From contig JAKSPB010000009.1 in the NCBI GenBank assembly GCA_024405215.1, positions 1 to 64,000 of the forward strand: a DNA stretch of 64,000 nucleotides. Reading direction: 5' to 3'. The stretch comes from Lentisphaeria bacterium (GTDB lineage Bacteria; Verrucomicrobiota; Lentisphaeria; Oligosphaerales; Oligosphaeraceae). Below, in pieces: positions 25,619 to 34,067 of this stretch (positions are counted from its first letter, which is position 1; each line of letters opens with the position of its first letter). A program made the position numbers and the translations under genes. The notes below the pieces were generated by a model. It did not search any database. It saw only the letters and a list, made by a program, of their open reading frames with translations, and was not told the DNA's origin.

Positions 25619-26755
25619 TTATACGTGCGTCAGCGGAGGCCAGTAGAATGGCAATGGGAAGGCAATGCGCCAGAAGGCATCGTGGTTCTGGCGTACCGCA
25701 GTGGGAACGCTTGGTCCGAGAAGGAAGGGAGCGACATCCATCTGGGAGAGCGTCAGATCCGCGGCCTCCTCGGTTGGCAGGATCATCACCTTCCCGTCGG
25801 CGACCTGGATGGCCACTTTTTCGCCGTCCTCGACGGCGAGTACGCGGCGGCCCGTCCAGCCTTGCAGCCGTTCCTCCAGCCAGGGAAGGTAGGCGGCCAG
25901 GGTCTTCTGAAGGGAATTGACGCGGACCTGTTCGGCTGTCTGGATGACATAATATTGCGTGTACTTCATGAAGAGGTCCTCCAGTTCGCCGGAAGCCTCC
26001 TCCGGCGGCAGCGTAACCGTCATGTCAGCGGCATGCAGCGCATAGCGGAGAATTCGATCCACGCCTTCAACAGCCCCGCCGTATTCCAGGATTGCCGGTC
26101 CCCGGAAGGTCACGTATGCAAAGACGCCTTCGTGATCATACAGATAAGTCACGCGGTTGGGGCATTGCAGGACACGCCGGGTCTCTTCCAGAGAGCGAAC
26201 GGGATGGCTCACGCTCTTCTCTGTTGCCTTCATGATCTTCGCCGTATCCTCGTCGTCTCCGAGATATTCCCGGAACTCGGCGATATCGGGACGTTCCGCC
26301 GGACCATCAAAGCGCCGTGCCCGCAGCCAGATATGCGCCTCGCGCTGCGCACCCGCCAATTCCCAGCCGAAGTGGCCATAGCGGAAGCGGTCTCCGCTCA
26401 GCATGGAAAGGGGAATGCCTTCCGCCTCCATATCCTGGATGGCACGCTGCATGATGGCAGTGAAGACGCCCTCCTTGCGGAATTTCGGCCAGCAGTGGAC
26501 GTGCCCGATGCCGCCAAAGGTGATTTCCGTGGCGCCGATTTTCAGGCGCCTGGGAACCAGGATCAGTCCGCCCGCCAATTCGCCGTCCACGAAAGCGAGG
26601 CGCCATTGCGCCATGGACTCCGCGTCCGGACGGACCATGTCGGGATAGTTCACTTCAAAACGATTATGCCAAGGGGTGTTGATGCGGAAACTCTCCACCA
26701 CCTGCTTCATCAACAGCGGATAATCCGCCGGCGCGCCACGTCTGATTTCTAACAT
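25619..26755 (-). CDS. Eis-like GNAT family N-acetyltransferase
   Basis: This 378-aa protein combines an N-terminal GNAT fold (GGIGHVHCWPKFRKEGVFTAIM near 75-96 as acetyl-CoA binding segment) with a second GNAT-like domain. A C-terminal sterol-carrier-like domain completes the typical Eis architecture. Eis proteins acetylate amines, including some aminoglycosides, but most environmental members have unknown substrates. The gene precedes no obvious partner: the beta-helix glycosidase upstream on the same strand ends 34 bp before its start, so cotranscription is likely. A good AAGGAG lies before the ATG at 26755. Confidence 0.85.
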   Translation of the reverse strand: MLEIRRGAPADYPLLMKQVVESFRINTPWHNRFEVNYPDMVRPDAESMAQWRLAFVDGELAGGLILVPRRLKIGATEITFGGIGHVHCWPKFRKEGVFTAIMQRAIQDMEAEGIPLSMLSGDRFRYGHFGWELAGAQREAHIWLRARRFDGPAERPDIAEFREYLGDDEDTAKIMKATEKSVSHPVRSLEETRRVLQCPNRVTYLYDHEGVFAYVTFRGPAILEYGGAVEGVDRILRYALHAADMTVTLPPEEASGELEDLFMKYTQYYVIQTAEQVRVNSLQKTLAAYLPWLEERLQGWTGRRVLAVEDGEKVAIQVADGKVMILPTEEAADLTLSQMDVAPFLLGPSVPTAVRQNHDAFWRIAFPLPFYWPPLTHV

Positions 26756-26788
26756 GTTTGACTCCTTTGGGGTAGAATAAGAAAAAAC

Positions 26789-28207
26789 CTACCTGACGAC
26801 TTGCACGTCCCCCTCGACAGCCACGTTAGCGCCGACGATACGGACGGGGCGTTCCTGACGACAGTTGCGGAAGACCAGCGTGACGGGATCGTCGCCGGTG
26901 AACTCGAAATCGGGAGTCTTGTGCCCGTCGTTCAGGAAGACACTATCCTCCACGTAGATTCTGCGTTGCGTGGGGAAATCCCCGAAGGGGCCGGAAACGC
27001 GTCCCCAGTTGTGGGCGAGCCGCACCGTGGAAGAGCACTTCTTCATGCGAATCGTGGCGGAGGCAAAGCCATAGACGATGCTGTCGGTGAAGTCCGCGCC
27101 GTCCCGTTCCGGCGCAAAGACCACGTTCTCCAGGGAGATGTCAATGACGGGATAGTCCTTCGGAGGAATCTCCGGATGGATGTCGCGGGAGTATTCGCAG
27201 ATTTCCCAGCTGCAGCTGATGCCGCGGTGGGCATGGAGGGTGATGTCGCGGAAGAGCACATTGCGGATGTCGGCGCGGGTGCATCCGTCGTCCTCCTGCA
27301 AATACTGGTAGGTGATGCCGTCGGAAGAAGTCCACAGCCCGTGTGCGTGGGCTGGCGGCTCATGGGAGATGTACTTCGTGGGTCCGATGGGCATGAAGAC
27401 CGTATAGACCTTCCCCTGGTGGCAGAAAAGATCGCCACGGACCAGTTCCATGCCCTCGTGCCACGTCTTCCAGCAAGCCGTGATGACGCGGGCGAAATTG
27501 CACTGTCCGCCGATATCCTGGATTTTCTCGATGAGGCCGTCCTCGATGCTTCTGATGCGGGGTGTGCAGGTGACGGGCCAGTCGCCGGCGTTGAGGGCGA
27601 TGCCGTCATCTCCCGTGGAGAGAATTCCATTGCGAATCACGAATTTCCGTCCGTCGTTCAGGTGGATGCCGTCCTTCTTGCCGCGAATGTCAAAGCCGTC
27701 GATCAGCAGGTCCTCGAAATCCACGAACTGGATGCAGTACTGCAGCCCTGCATACTCCAGGCATTGGAAGTCGAAGACTTTGATGTCACGGATATGGTAG
27801 AAAGCGATTTGCCCGCGCAGACCCGGCGCCGCTGAATTGCCGTCGGGGATGACGCTCGCGGTAGAACCGCCGGCGGGAATGGCGTTCTCCGGAGTATCTC
27901 CGGCGGAAAAGTGCAGGCCGCGCAGGACGATGCCGTGGTTGGTCTTTCCTTCGTATGCGCCGCGGTTTACCAGAATATGGCTGAATCTGCCGCACTTCTT
28001 CAGCAGCACGCCGGCGGCGAACTCCAGTTCCGTGTCATCATCAAGATAAACGGTCGCCCCCACCTCGTAGGTGCCGGGACGGGCGACATAGACCTTCCGC
28101 CGCCCGCCTTCCAGGGCCTTCTGCAAGGCGGCGCTGTTTTCCAGGGGCGTGTTTTCGGGCAGGAAGCCCAGGGCATTGGCATCAATGGCAATGGCGTCAA
28201 GTGACAT
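26789..28207 (-). CDS. Right-handed beta-helix glycoside hydrolase, GH28/polygalacturonase-like
   Basis: This 472-aa protein shows the pectin-lyase-like beta-helix pattern. An N-terminal cap has NSAALQKALEGGRRKVYVA, repeated short strands follow (IRDIKVFDF, FEDLLIDGFDI, KFVIRNGIL), and STGDDGIALN near residue 210 recalls the catalytic GDD of GH28. No signal peptide is present, so it may act in the cytoplasm on imported oligomers. A GH28 assignment is likely but the substrate is unknown. The ATG at 28207 is chosen over an upstream in-frame ATG because the sequence before it is T-rich and non-conserved. Confidence 0.8.
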   Translation of the reverse strand: MSLDAIAIDANALGFLPENTPLENSAALQKALEGGRRKVYVARPGTYEVGATVYLDDDTELEFAAGVLLKKCGRFSHILVNRGAYEGKTNHGIVLRGLHFSAGDTPENAIPAGGSTASVIPDGNSAAPGLRGQIAFYHIRDIKVFDFQCLEYAGLQYCIQFVDFEDLLIDGFDIRGKKDGIHLNDGRKFVIRNGILSTGDDGIALNAGDWPVTCTPRIRSIEDGLIEKIQDIGGQCNFARVITACWKTWHEGMELVRGDLFCHQGKVYTVFMPIGPTKYISHEPPAHAHGLWTSSDGITYQYLQEDDGCTRADIRNVLFRDITLHAHRGISCSWEICEYSRDIHPEIPPKDYPVIDISLENVVFAPERDGADFTDSIVYGFASATIRMKKCSSTVRLAHNWGRVSGPFGDFPTQRRIYVEDSVFLNDGHKTPDFEFTGDDPVTLVFRNCRQERPVRIVGANVAVEGDVQVVR

Positions 28208-28394
28208 GGCAAAAAAAGAATGACAAGGATGAAACAAAGGAAAACTACCAATGAAAATATATCCCTAGAGTTGCCGTTAGGGATTCATGCAAAGCCCATG
28301 TCCCGTTCCCGAGGCCAAAGCCTCGGAAAAAAGTCAAGCCTTGGCATGCAAGACCCTATAAGGATATAATTCCCAAAACCAAGAAGTGCAAAAA

Positions 28395-29576
28395 CTACTC
28401 CGCAGTTGGTCCCACGGGGACATATCCCGCCTTCTGGACGAGGGTCTGCCCTTCCGGCGAAACCATGAAATCCACGATCTTCCGCACATTCTCCGTGCGC
28501 GGCTTCACCGTGACGATGTATGCCGTGGCAATCAGCGGATAGGAACCGTTGACGATGTTCTCCACCGTCGGCGCCACGCCGTCGATGGAGAGCAGCTTGA
28601 TCTGATTGTTATGCAGAAGCTCCGTGACAAAGAAACGGAAGGAGAATCCCAAGGCAGCTTTGAAATTCCGATAGTTCGCCGTGTCGTGGATGATTCCGCC
28701 CATCCCTCCTACGCGATCCTCTTTCAGCGGCGGCATGACCGGCGTATCGCCCATCAATTTCAGGAGCGTCGTCTGGCTGCCGCTGCCTTCGTTGCGCTGG
28801 AAGGGGATGATCTTCTCGTGGTTCCTCTCGTCAATCTCCCGCCAGTTCGTGATGGCGCCGGAATAGATTCCGCGAATCTGCTCCGTGGTAAGAGTCTCCA
28901 CTGGATTCTTCGCGTTGACATAGAAGACAAAGGCTTCCTGGCAGAACGGCGTCAGCTCGTAGGTCAATCCTCTTGCCTCCGCATCCTCCTGCTGCTTCTT
29001 CGAGGGCGCCAGAGCGAAAATCATGTCCACTTTTTCGTCAAGAAGCCTCTCGTAGATGACATCGGAGCCGTCCAAGCTACAATAATCCCGTCCCTGCGCA
29101 TAGAAAGGATACATCTCCGCCACCATGGCCGCATAGACGGGATAGAGCGCCAAAGCCCCGTCGATTTTCGGATATGGCGCGCCCGAAAGACGCAGTTCTT
29201 CCGGAATCGTCGCCTCCACCAGCAGGTTTTCCGCATTCTTCGGATTGTAGTCCCACCACTTCACCTCCTGCTCAACCACGGGATAGCGGTCATGCGTCCA
29301 CCACTGCCAGCCGTAGAAGCATCCGCTCACCGCCACGGCTCCCAGAATCATCCATCCCGCACCCTTGCAAAGACGCATCTTGCGCGACACGATGCCGCCG
29401 CCCGCAAGAAGCATTGCCACCGCCGATACCAGGCAGGAGAGGCATCCCACGAATGGCTTGGGTGAGGCAAAAAGGAAAACGACGACGCCATTGAGGCATA
29501 AGAGGCTAAGGAAACTGGTAAAAACGACGATCGCCACCGAATAGATGACCCGCCAGATTATTTCAACTTTTTTCAT
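28395..29576 (-). CDS. Membrane-anchored PstS-like substrate-binding protein
   Basis: This 393-aa protein starts with three to four hydrophobic segments (about residues 7-95) and then carries a periplasmic-binding-protein fold of the PBP-like/PstS type. Recognisable parts are IDGALALYPVYAAM, LTTEQIRGIYSGAITNW and the ligand loop RNEGSGSQTTL. PstS proteins bind phosphate, but related domains bind other anions. It is the last gene of an operon with an Opp-type SBP and two permeases. The start is placed at the ATG at 29576, after a run of tandem heptamers in the intergenic gap. Confidence 0.8.
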   Translation of the reverse strand: MKKVEIIWRVIYSVAIVVFTSFLSLLCLNGVVVFLFASPKPFVGCLSCLVSAVAMLLAGGGIVSRKMRLCKGAGWMILGAVAVSGCFYGWQWWTHDRYPVVEQEVKWWDYNPKNAENLLVEATIPEELRLSGAPYPKIDGALALYPVYAAMVAEMYPFYAQGRDYCSLDGSDVIYERLLDEKVDMIFALAPSKKQQEDAEARGLTYELTPFCQEAFVFYVNAKNPVETLTTEQIRGIYSGAITNWREIDERNHEKIIPFQRNEGSGSQTTLLKLMGDTPVMPPLKEDRVGGMGGIIHDTANYRNFKAALGFSFRFFVTELLHNNQIKLLSIDGVAPTVENIVNGSYPLIATAYIVTVKPRTENVRKIVDFMVSPEGQTLVQKAGYVPVGPTAE

Positions 29577-29587
29577 TTTACCACAAC

Positions 29588-29615
29588 ACGCAACACGCAA
29601 CTCGTAACTCGTAAC
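29588..29615. repeat. Heptamer tandem repeat in an intergenic gap
   Basis: The 28 bases read as (ACGCAAC)x2 then (TCGTAAC)x2. They fill most of the gap between oppC-like and pstS-like genes. Confidence 0.85.
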
Positions 29616-29618
29616 CAA

Positions 29619-30722
29619 CTATTGCGTTCTCAGGCGAGGATCCAGGGCATCCCGCAAGGCATCGCCAAAGAGATTGGCGGGCAAGACCAGCCCCAGCATG
29701 AAGATGAAGGCGGAGACCAGCTTCCACCAGATGACGGGATCCCGGGTCAGCTCAGCGCGGGCGTCGTTGATCATGGTCCCCCAGGACATGGTGTCCGCGC
29801 CGACGCCGATGCCCAGATAGGTCAGCACCGCCTCGGAAAGCACCTCGGAAGAAAAGCGCAGGACCGTGGTGATCAGCACCACGTGAAGCACGTTGGGAAG
29901 AATGTGCCGCGCCAGAATCTTCCAGGACGGCGTATCCAGCGCCCGTGCAGCCGCGATGTACTCCGCCTCCTTGAGACGCAACGTCTCGGCCCGGAGCAAA
30001 CGGCAGAGGCTTGTCCAGGAGGCCAGTCCCATGGCGATGCAGAGCTGTGTCAGGCCATTCCCGAAGATCACGATGAAGGCGGCGACGAAAAGCACCGTGG
30101 GAATGGAGCTGACCACGGTGTAGAGATATTGAATGACGTCATCCACCCAGCCTCCGAAATATCCGGCGACAACGCCCATGACCAGAGCGAAAGGTATTGC
30201 GATGAGCGTTGTCAGCAGCCCGATGATGATTCCCGTCCGGATGCTCTTCAGAGACAGCCAGAGGACATCCTTTCCGATGCGGTCAGTCCCCAGGAGATGG
30301 CCTTTGGGATAGTTGAGTTCCTTGTGGATGCGGACGGATTTTCCCAATGCGTCGGTAGAGGATTCCGCAGCGTAGAGCCGTTCCGCCATGGGTGCCGAGT
30401 AGGACTCCTCGCTGCGGCGCTCCAAGGGCTTCAGCAGACGATTCAAGACGGATTCCCCCGGCGTGTATATCACTTTGCCCGATGCGTTCCGCAGGATCTC
30501 GCCGCTCTCCGGGTCCCGGGCGGCGACACTCCAGCCGATGGAATCCAGCACGGCAACCAGAAGATAGCACAGGAGAATCAGACCGGAAACCAGTGCGCCT
30601 TTACGGGCGGCCACCTCCCGGGCGGCCAGGCGCCAGTATTCCCGACGGGACGCCGCGCGCCAGAGCCAGACGGTCAGCGCCAGAAGGCAGAAGACGATGA
30701 GATTTTGAACAAACCAGGGCAT
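29619..30722 (-). CDS. Peptide/nickel-type ABC transporter permease (OppC/DppC-like)
   Basis: This 367-aa permease has the C-terminal BPD_transp_1 domain with the EAA loop (EAEYIAAARALDTPSWKILARHILPN near 265-290) that contacts the ATPase. After the first helix, a long periplasmic insertion (about residues 60-155) precedes the typical HLLGTDRIGKDVLWL motif. It begins 6 bp after the oppB-like gene, within the same operon. Confidence 0.92.
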   Translation of the reverse strand: MPWFVQNLIVFCLLALTVWLWRAASRREYWRLAAREVAARKGALVSGLILLCYLLVAVLDSIGWSVAARDPESGEILRNASGKVIYTPGESVLNRLLKPLERRSEESYSAPMAERLYAAESSTDALGKSVRIHKELNYPKGHLLGTDRIGKDVLWLSLKSIRTGIIIGLLTTLIAIPFALVMGVVAGYFGGWVDDVIQYLYTVVSSIPTVLFVAAFIVIFGNGLTQLCIAMGLASWTSLCRLLRAETLRLKEAEYIAAARALDTPSWKILARHILPNVLHVVLITTVLRFSSEVLSEAVLTYLGIGVGADTMSWGTMINDARAELTRDPVIWWKLVSAFIFMLGLVLPANLFGDALRDALDPRLRTQ

Positions 30723-30728
30723 GATTTT

Positions 30729-31706
30729 CTAAAGTTTGATGCGGGGATCGACAATGCAGTAGGCCAGATCGGCCAGCAGCAACCCGACGACGTAGATGAC
30801 GGCACCGAGGAAGACCATGGCGCGGACCACGGCGAAATCCAGCGCGGCGATGGCGTCGATGGTATATCCCCCAAGTCCGGGAATGGCAAAGAACTTCTCC
30901 AACAGGAGATTGCCTGTGAAAAGCATCAGCAGATAGATGGGAATGTTCGTAAGCACGGGAATCAGCGCATTCCGCAGTACGTGCTTGAAGAGCACCACCT
31001 CTTCAGGAAGGCCCTTGGCCCTGGCTGTGCGCACATAGTCCTGTGAAATCTGCTCCAGGAAGAATGTCCGGTAGAGACGCGTCCCGGAACCCAGGCCGGA
31101 GAAAATCCCCACCACGACGGGAAGCGTCAGGAATTTCGCCATGGCCAGCCCGGTGGCAAAGCCGGAGACGGGGCCAAGGCGCAGCTGCTGTGCGCCAAGA
31201 TACTGTCCGAAGATGATGAGCACCAGGGCGGAGATGCTCATGGCCACCACGCAGAGGAACTGCCCGATGCGGTCCGTCCGGCTTCCCCGCACGGCTGCCA
31301 GCTTCATTCCCAGGAAGATGTTCGCCAGCAACGTCCCCAGGAAGACCGGCAGCGCCAGCGCAAAGGACGGCCAGACGCGCTTGCGGATCTCGTCGCCGAT
31401 GTCCCGTCCCGTGGAATCCGCGATGCCGAAACCGCCCCAGAACATGGTCAGGCTCTTCTGGAAGAAGATGGTCTTCGTGATTTTCTGCGCCCCCGGTGCC
31501 TCCGCATGATAGAAGAGCGGCAGATCGTAGCCGCGGTTCTCCTTCCAGCGCTGGACTTCTTCGGGACGGTCCGCCTTCTCGCCCAGCGCCTGCCGCGCCA
31601 TGTCATCCGGGCTGCTCACCAGGAAAAACAAAGAGAATACCAGCAGGTTGACGCCGACGAGAATCGGTATCAGGTAGCAGATGCGTTTGAGAAAATATGC
31701 CAGCAT
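30729..31706 (-). CDS. Peptide/nickel-type ABC transporter permease (OppB/DppB-like)
   Basis: This 325-aa permease has the OppB N-terminal helix with its periplasmic domain and the conserved EAA loop (DYVRTARAKGLPEEVVLFKHVLRNALIPVL near 225-255). The ending ADLAYCIVDPRIKL is typical. It follows the substrate-binding protein by 6 bp and precedes the oppC-like gene by 6 bp. Confidence 0.93.
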   Translation of the reverse strand: MLAYFLKRICYLIPILVGVNLLVFSLFFLVSSPDDMARQALGEKADRPEEVQRWKENRGYDLPLFYHAEAPGAQKITKTIFFQKSLTMFWGGFGIADSTGRDIGDEIRKRVWPSFALALPVFLGTLLANIFLGMKLAAVRGSRTDRIGQFLCVVAMSISALVLIIFGQYLGAQQLRLGPVSGFATGLAMAKFLTLPVVVGIFSGLGSGTRLYRTFFLEQISQDYVRTARAKGLPEEVVLFKHVLRNALIPVLTNIPIYLLMLFTGNLLLEKFFAIPGLGGYTIDAIAALDFAVVRAMVFLGAVIYVVGLLLADLAYCIVDPRIKL

Positions 31707-31712
31707 GGTGAA

Positions 31713-33872
31713 TCAGCGTTGTTTCCGGGGCCAGAACGCCGCCAGGGTGAAAAGCGCCATCAGCATCCAGATGGGCCAGTGGCAGGGGCGGTTCCACTCC
31801 CGCTGGCAGCGCGAACGCTCCTGGGGATCCAGGCGCAGATACTTCAGGTTGTCAAAGGCGATGCTCATGTAGCGGTAGTTGTGAAGCCATCCGTGCGTCA
31901 GGATCATGTTGATGGGATGGATGTCCCAGATCACCGGCGCGTCCTCGTAGAGGATACGGTTCGCCTGCTCGATGAGCTCCCGGCGTTCCGGCGTGTTGTC
32001 CATGGTCTCCAGTTTCTTGAATACCGCGTCAAATTCCGGCGAGACGTAGTTTGCGTAATTCGGTCCGTGGTGCTCCACATGGCCATTTTCGCTGTAGAAA
32101 AGCATGAGGAAATTCTCGGGATCGGGATAATCGCCGACCCATCCGCGCTCGAAGAGGAGCTGGAAATCGCCTTCCGCCACACGCTGACGGGAGCGGTTCA
32201 GGTCAGTGCCGCGCTCTTCCAGGCGCACGCCCAGTTCTTGGAAGCGGTCCGCCAGCCAGCGGAAGTGATTCTTGAAATCCGGCCGGCCGGCCGCCGCGTG
32301 ATCCAGCTGGATGACCAGCGGATCGCCCGTCACCTGGTCAATGCCGTTGGGATAACCGGCCTGCGCCAGCAGCTTCTTCGCCTCCGAGATATCCTTCCGC
32401 ACCGACATCTCGCCATTCCAGCGATTGATCACGGTGTTCATGGTCGCAGGCGGCTCCGCCATTCCGAAGATCCCCGGCGGGATGATCCCCTCCGCCGGAA
32501 TACCGTTCCCGTTGCGGAAAATGGTAATGAACTTCCTTGTATCCAAGGCGATGGAGAGCGCCTGCCGCAGCAACCGCTGACGTTCGCCCATGCCGCCCAC
32601 CACGGGATCGCGCATATTGAAGGCATAGTAGTAGGAATAAGGCGGCACCGTGGTGGCCATCTTCATTCCTCGCGCGGCCATGTCCTCCGACAGCGAGAGA
32701 TCGCCGCCGTCCGGATTCATGCTCAGCGCCTTGTCGAACATATCCGGCGGCAATCCCGAATTGTCGTAATATCCCTGCTGGAATTTCATCCAGGAAGGGA
32801 TGCTTTCGGGCTCCCAGTTGAAAACCACCTTGTCGATGAACGGCAGGCGTTTTCCGGCATCCGACAGGATCTCCGTTCCCTCGTCTTCGGGATTGCCCTC
32901 CGCGGGATAGAAGACTTCGTGGTAGTTCGGATTCCTTTCCAGGACAATCTGGAAATCCAGGTCGCATTTCGTCAACTGATAAGGGCCATTCGCCACGGGC
33001 CAGGTCACAAGACTCAGCCCCGCGGCACGCACCTCCGGACGCTGATAAAAGACCATCGCCTCATACGGCGCCGGCGTGAAGTAGTGCATGGCCAGCCAGT
33101 AAAGAAACTGGGGATACTTGCGCGACAGGACGTACTTCACCGTATAGCGGTCCACCACCTGCACGGCGCCGCAGGGAATCTTCCGGTAGTCGGGAAGACT
33201 GGGCGCCTCGGCAAGCTGCACGGCGGACTCGCCCGCCTGGCGGCGCTCTTCGTCCAGCCGCCGGACTTCCGCCTCCACCGCCTGCCGGCACTCCGACAAC
33301 CCTACCAGGAATCCGCACAGCTGGGAATAGACCGCACAGCCCACGCGGGAATCGCAGAGACGGTTCATGGAAACCAGGAAGTCCTCCGCCGTGACCTCCC
33401 GGTGGGCGACTGGACCGAAATCCGCAGGCGTCCGGGGATGCTTGACCAACGGCACGGAATCCTCCCGGAAGCAAGGATGGTCCTGGTAGAGAATGCCGGG
33501 ACGAAGCCGCATGGTGTATTCCGCACGGGCCACCTGCGTGGCATCCGGATCGCCTGGAAGCGCATTGCCTGCGGCATCATAGTAGATCACCGTAGGCAGT
33601 TCCGTCAGCATCTGGGGAACCAGCTGATAGGGACGTTTCAGATAGTGATAGGCCAGCGGCGTCTCCACGATATTGTCGATCACCGCCGCCTCGTGAATGA
33701 AATTCGCGCTGACGGGATCAAGATTCCGTATTTTTTGCGCAAAGGTAGTATAATGGGTATTCTCCGCAGCTGCGCCATTCCCCCAGGGATTGTTGTTGCA
33801 GGTCCGCAACAGCGCCAGGAGCAACGTCCAAAGCACGGCGAAAACAAAGATTTTTCCGAACTGGAGTTTCAT
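31713..33872 (-). CDS. Extracellular solute-binding protein family 5 (Opp/Dpp-type)
   Basis: This 719-aa protein has an N-terminal hydrophobic export segment (about residues 6-24, followed by a Cys) and the SBP_bac_5 fold. Visible signatures are PVSANFIHEAAV, AEDFLVSMNRLCD, NGPYQLTKCD and a C-terminal FERGWVGDYPDPENFLMLF segment. It is longer than typical OppA (about 540 aa). It likely captures peptides or oligosaccharides for the downstream permeases. The ATG at 33872 has GGAG just upstream, and an upstream TTG start is rejected. No Opp ATPase genes occur in the operon, so ATPases must come from elsewhere. Confidence 0.92.
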   Translation of the reverse strand: MKLQFGKIFVFAVLWTLLLALLRTCNNNPWGNGAAAENTHYTTFAQKIRNLDPVSANFIHEAAVIDNIVETPLAYHYLKRPYQLVPQMLTELPTVIYYDAAGNALPGDPDATQVARAEYTMRLRPGILYQDHPCFREDSVPLVKHPRTPADFGPVAHREVTAEDFLVSMNRLCDSRVGCAVYSQLCGFLVGLSECRQAVEAEVRRLDEERRQAGESAVQLAEAPSLPDYRKIPCGAVQVVDRYTVKYVLSRKYPQFLYWLAMHYFTPAPYEAMVFYQRPEVRAAGLSLVTWPVANGPYQLTKCDLDFQIVLERNPNYHEVFYPAEGNPEDEGTEILSDAGKRLPFIDKVVFNWEPESIPSWMKFQQGYYDNSGLPPDMFDKALSMNPDGGDLSLSEDMAARGMKMATTVPPYSYYYAFNMRDPVVGGMGERQRLLRQALSIALDTRKFITIFRNGNGIPAEGIIPPGIFGMAEPPATMNTVINRWNGEMSVRKDISEAKKLLAQAGYPNGIDQVTGDPLVIQLDHAAAGRPDFKNHFRWLADRFQELGVRLEERGTDLNRSRQRVAEGDFQLLFERGWVGDYPDPENFLMLFYSENGHVEHHGPNYANYVSPEFDAVFKKLETMDNTPERRELIEQANRILYEDAPVIWDIHPINMILTHGWLHNYRYMSIAFDNLKYLRLDPQERSRCQREWNRPCHWPIWMLMALFTLAAFWPRKQR

Positions 33873-33954
33873 GAGGAAAGAAAAGGAAGGCGGAGAGCAA
33901 AACAATATCCTTCGGCGGTGCCGCCGAGGGAATTTTGATTATTTTGCGTATTTT

Positions 33955-34031
33955 TGCGTATTTTGCGATCCCGTCGAAGGCGGAACTGTTTTGTACTTTT
34001 CTGCGTGTTTTGCGATCCCGCCGAAGGCGGG
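33955..34031. repeat. Two copies of a short intergenic repeat with a GC hairpin
   Basis: Copies at 33955-33983 and 34002-34030 share TGCGTRTTTTGCGATCCCG followed by YCGAAGGCGG. The second forms CCCGCC-GAA-GGCGGG (34017-34031), which on the minus strand has a C(UUCG)G-type loop. Related copies are at 39862-39919. The hairpin may terminate mutL transcription on the minus strand. Confidence 0.7.
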
Positions 34032-34067
34032 GAAAAAGATCTTCCGGAAGCGGCAAGAAGCTTCTTT

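Noticed and set aside
28302-28336. Terminator hairpin after the PstS-like gene
   Set aside because: The CCGAGGC/GCCTCGG hairpin is not followed by T residues on either strand.
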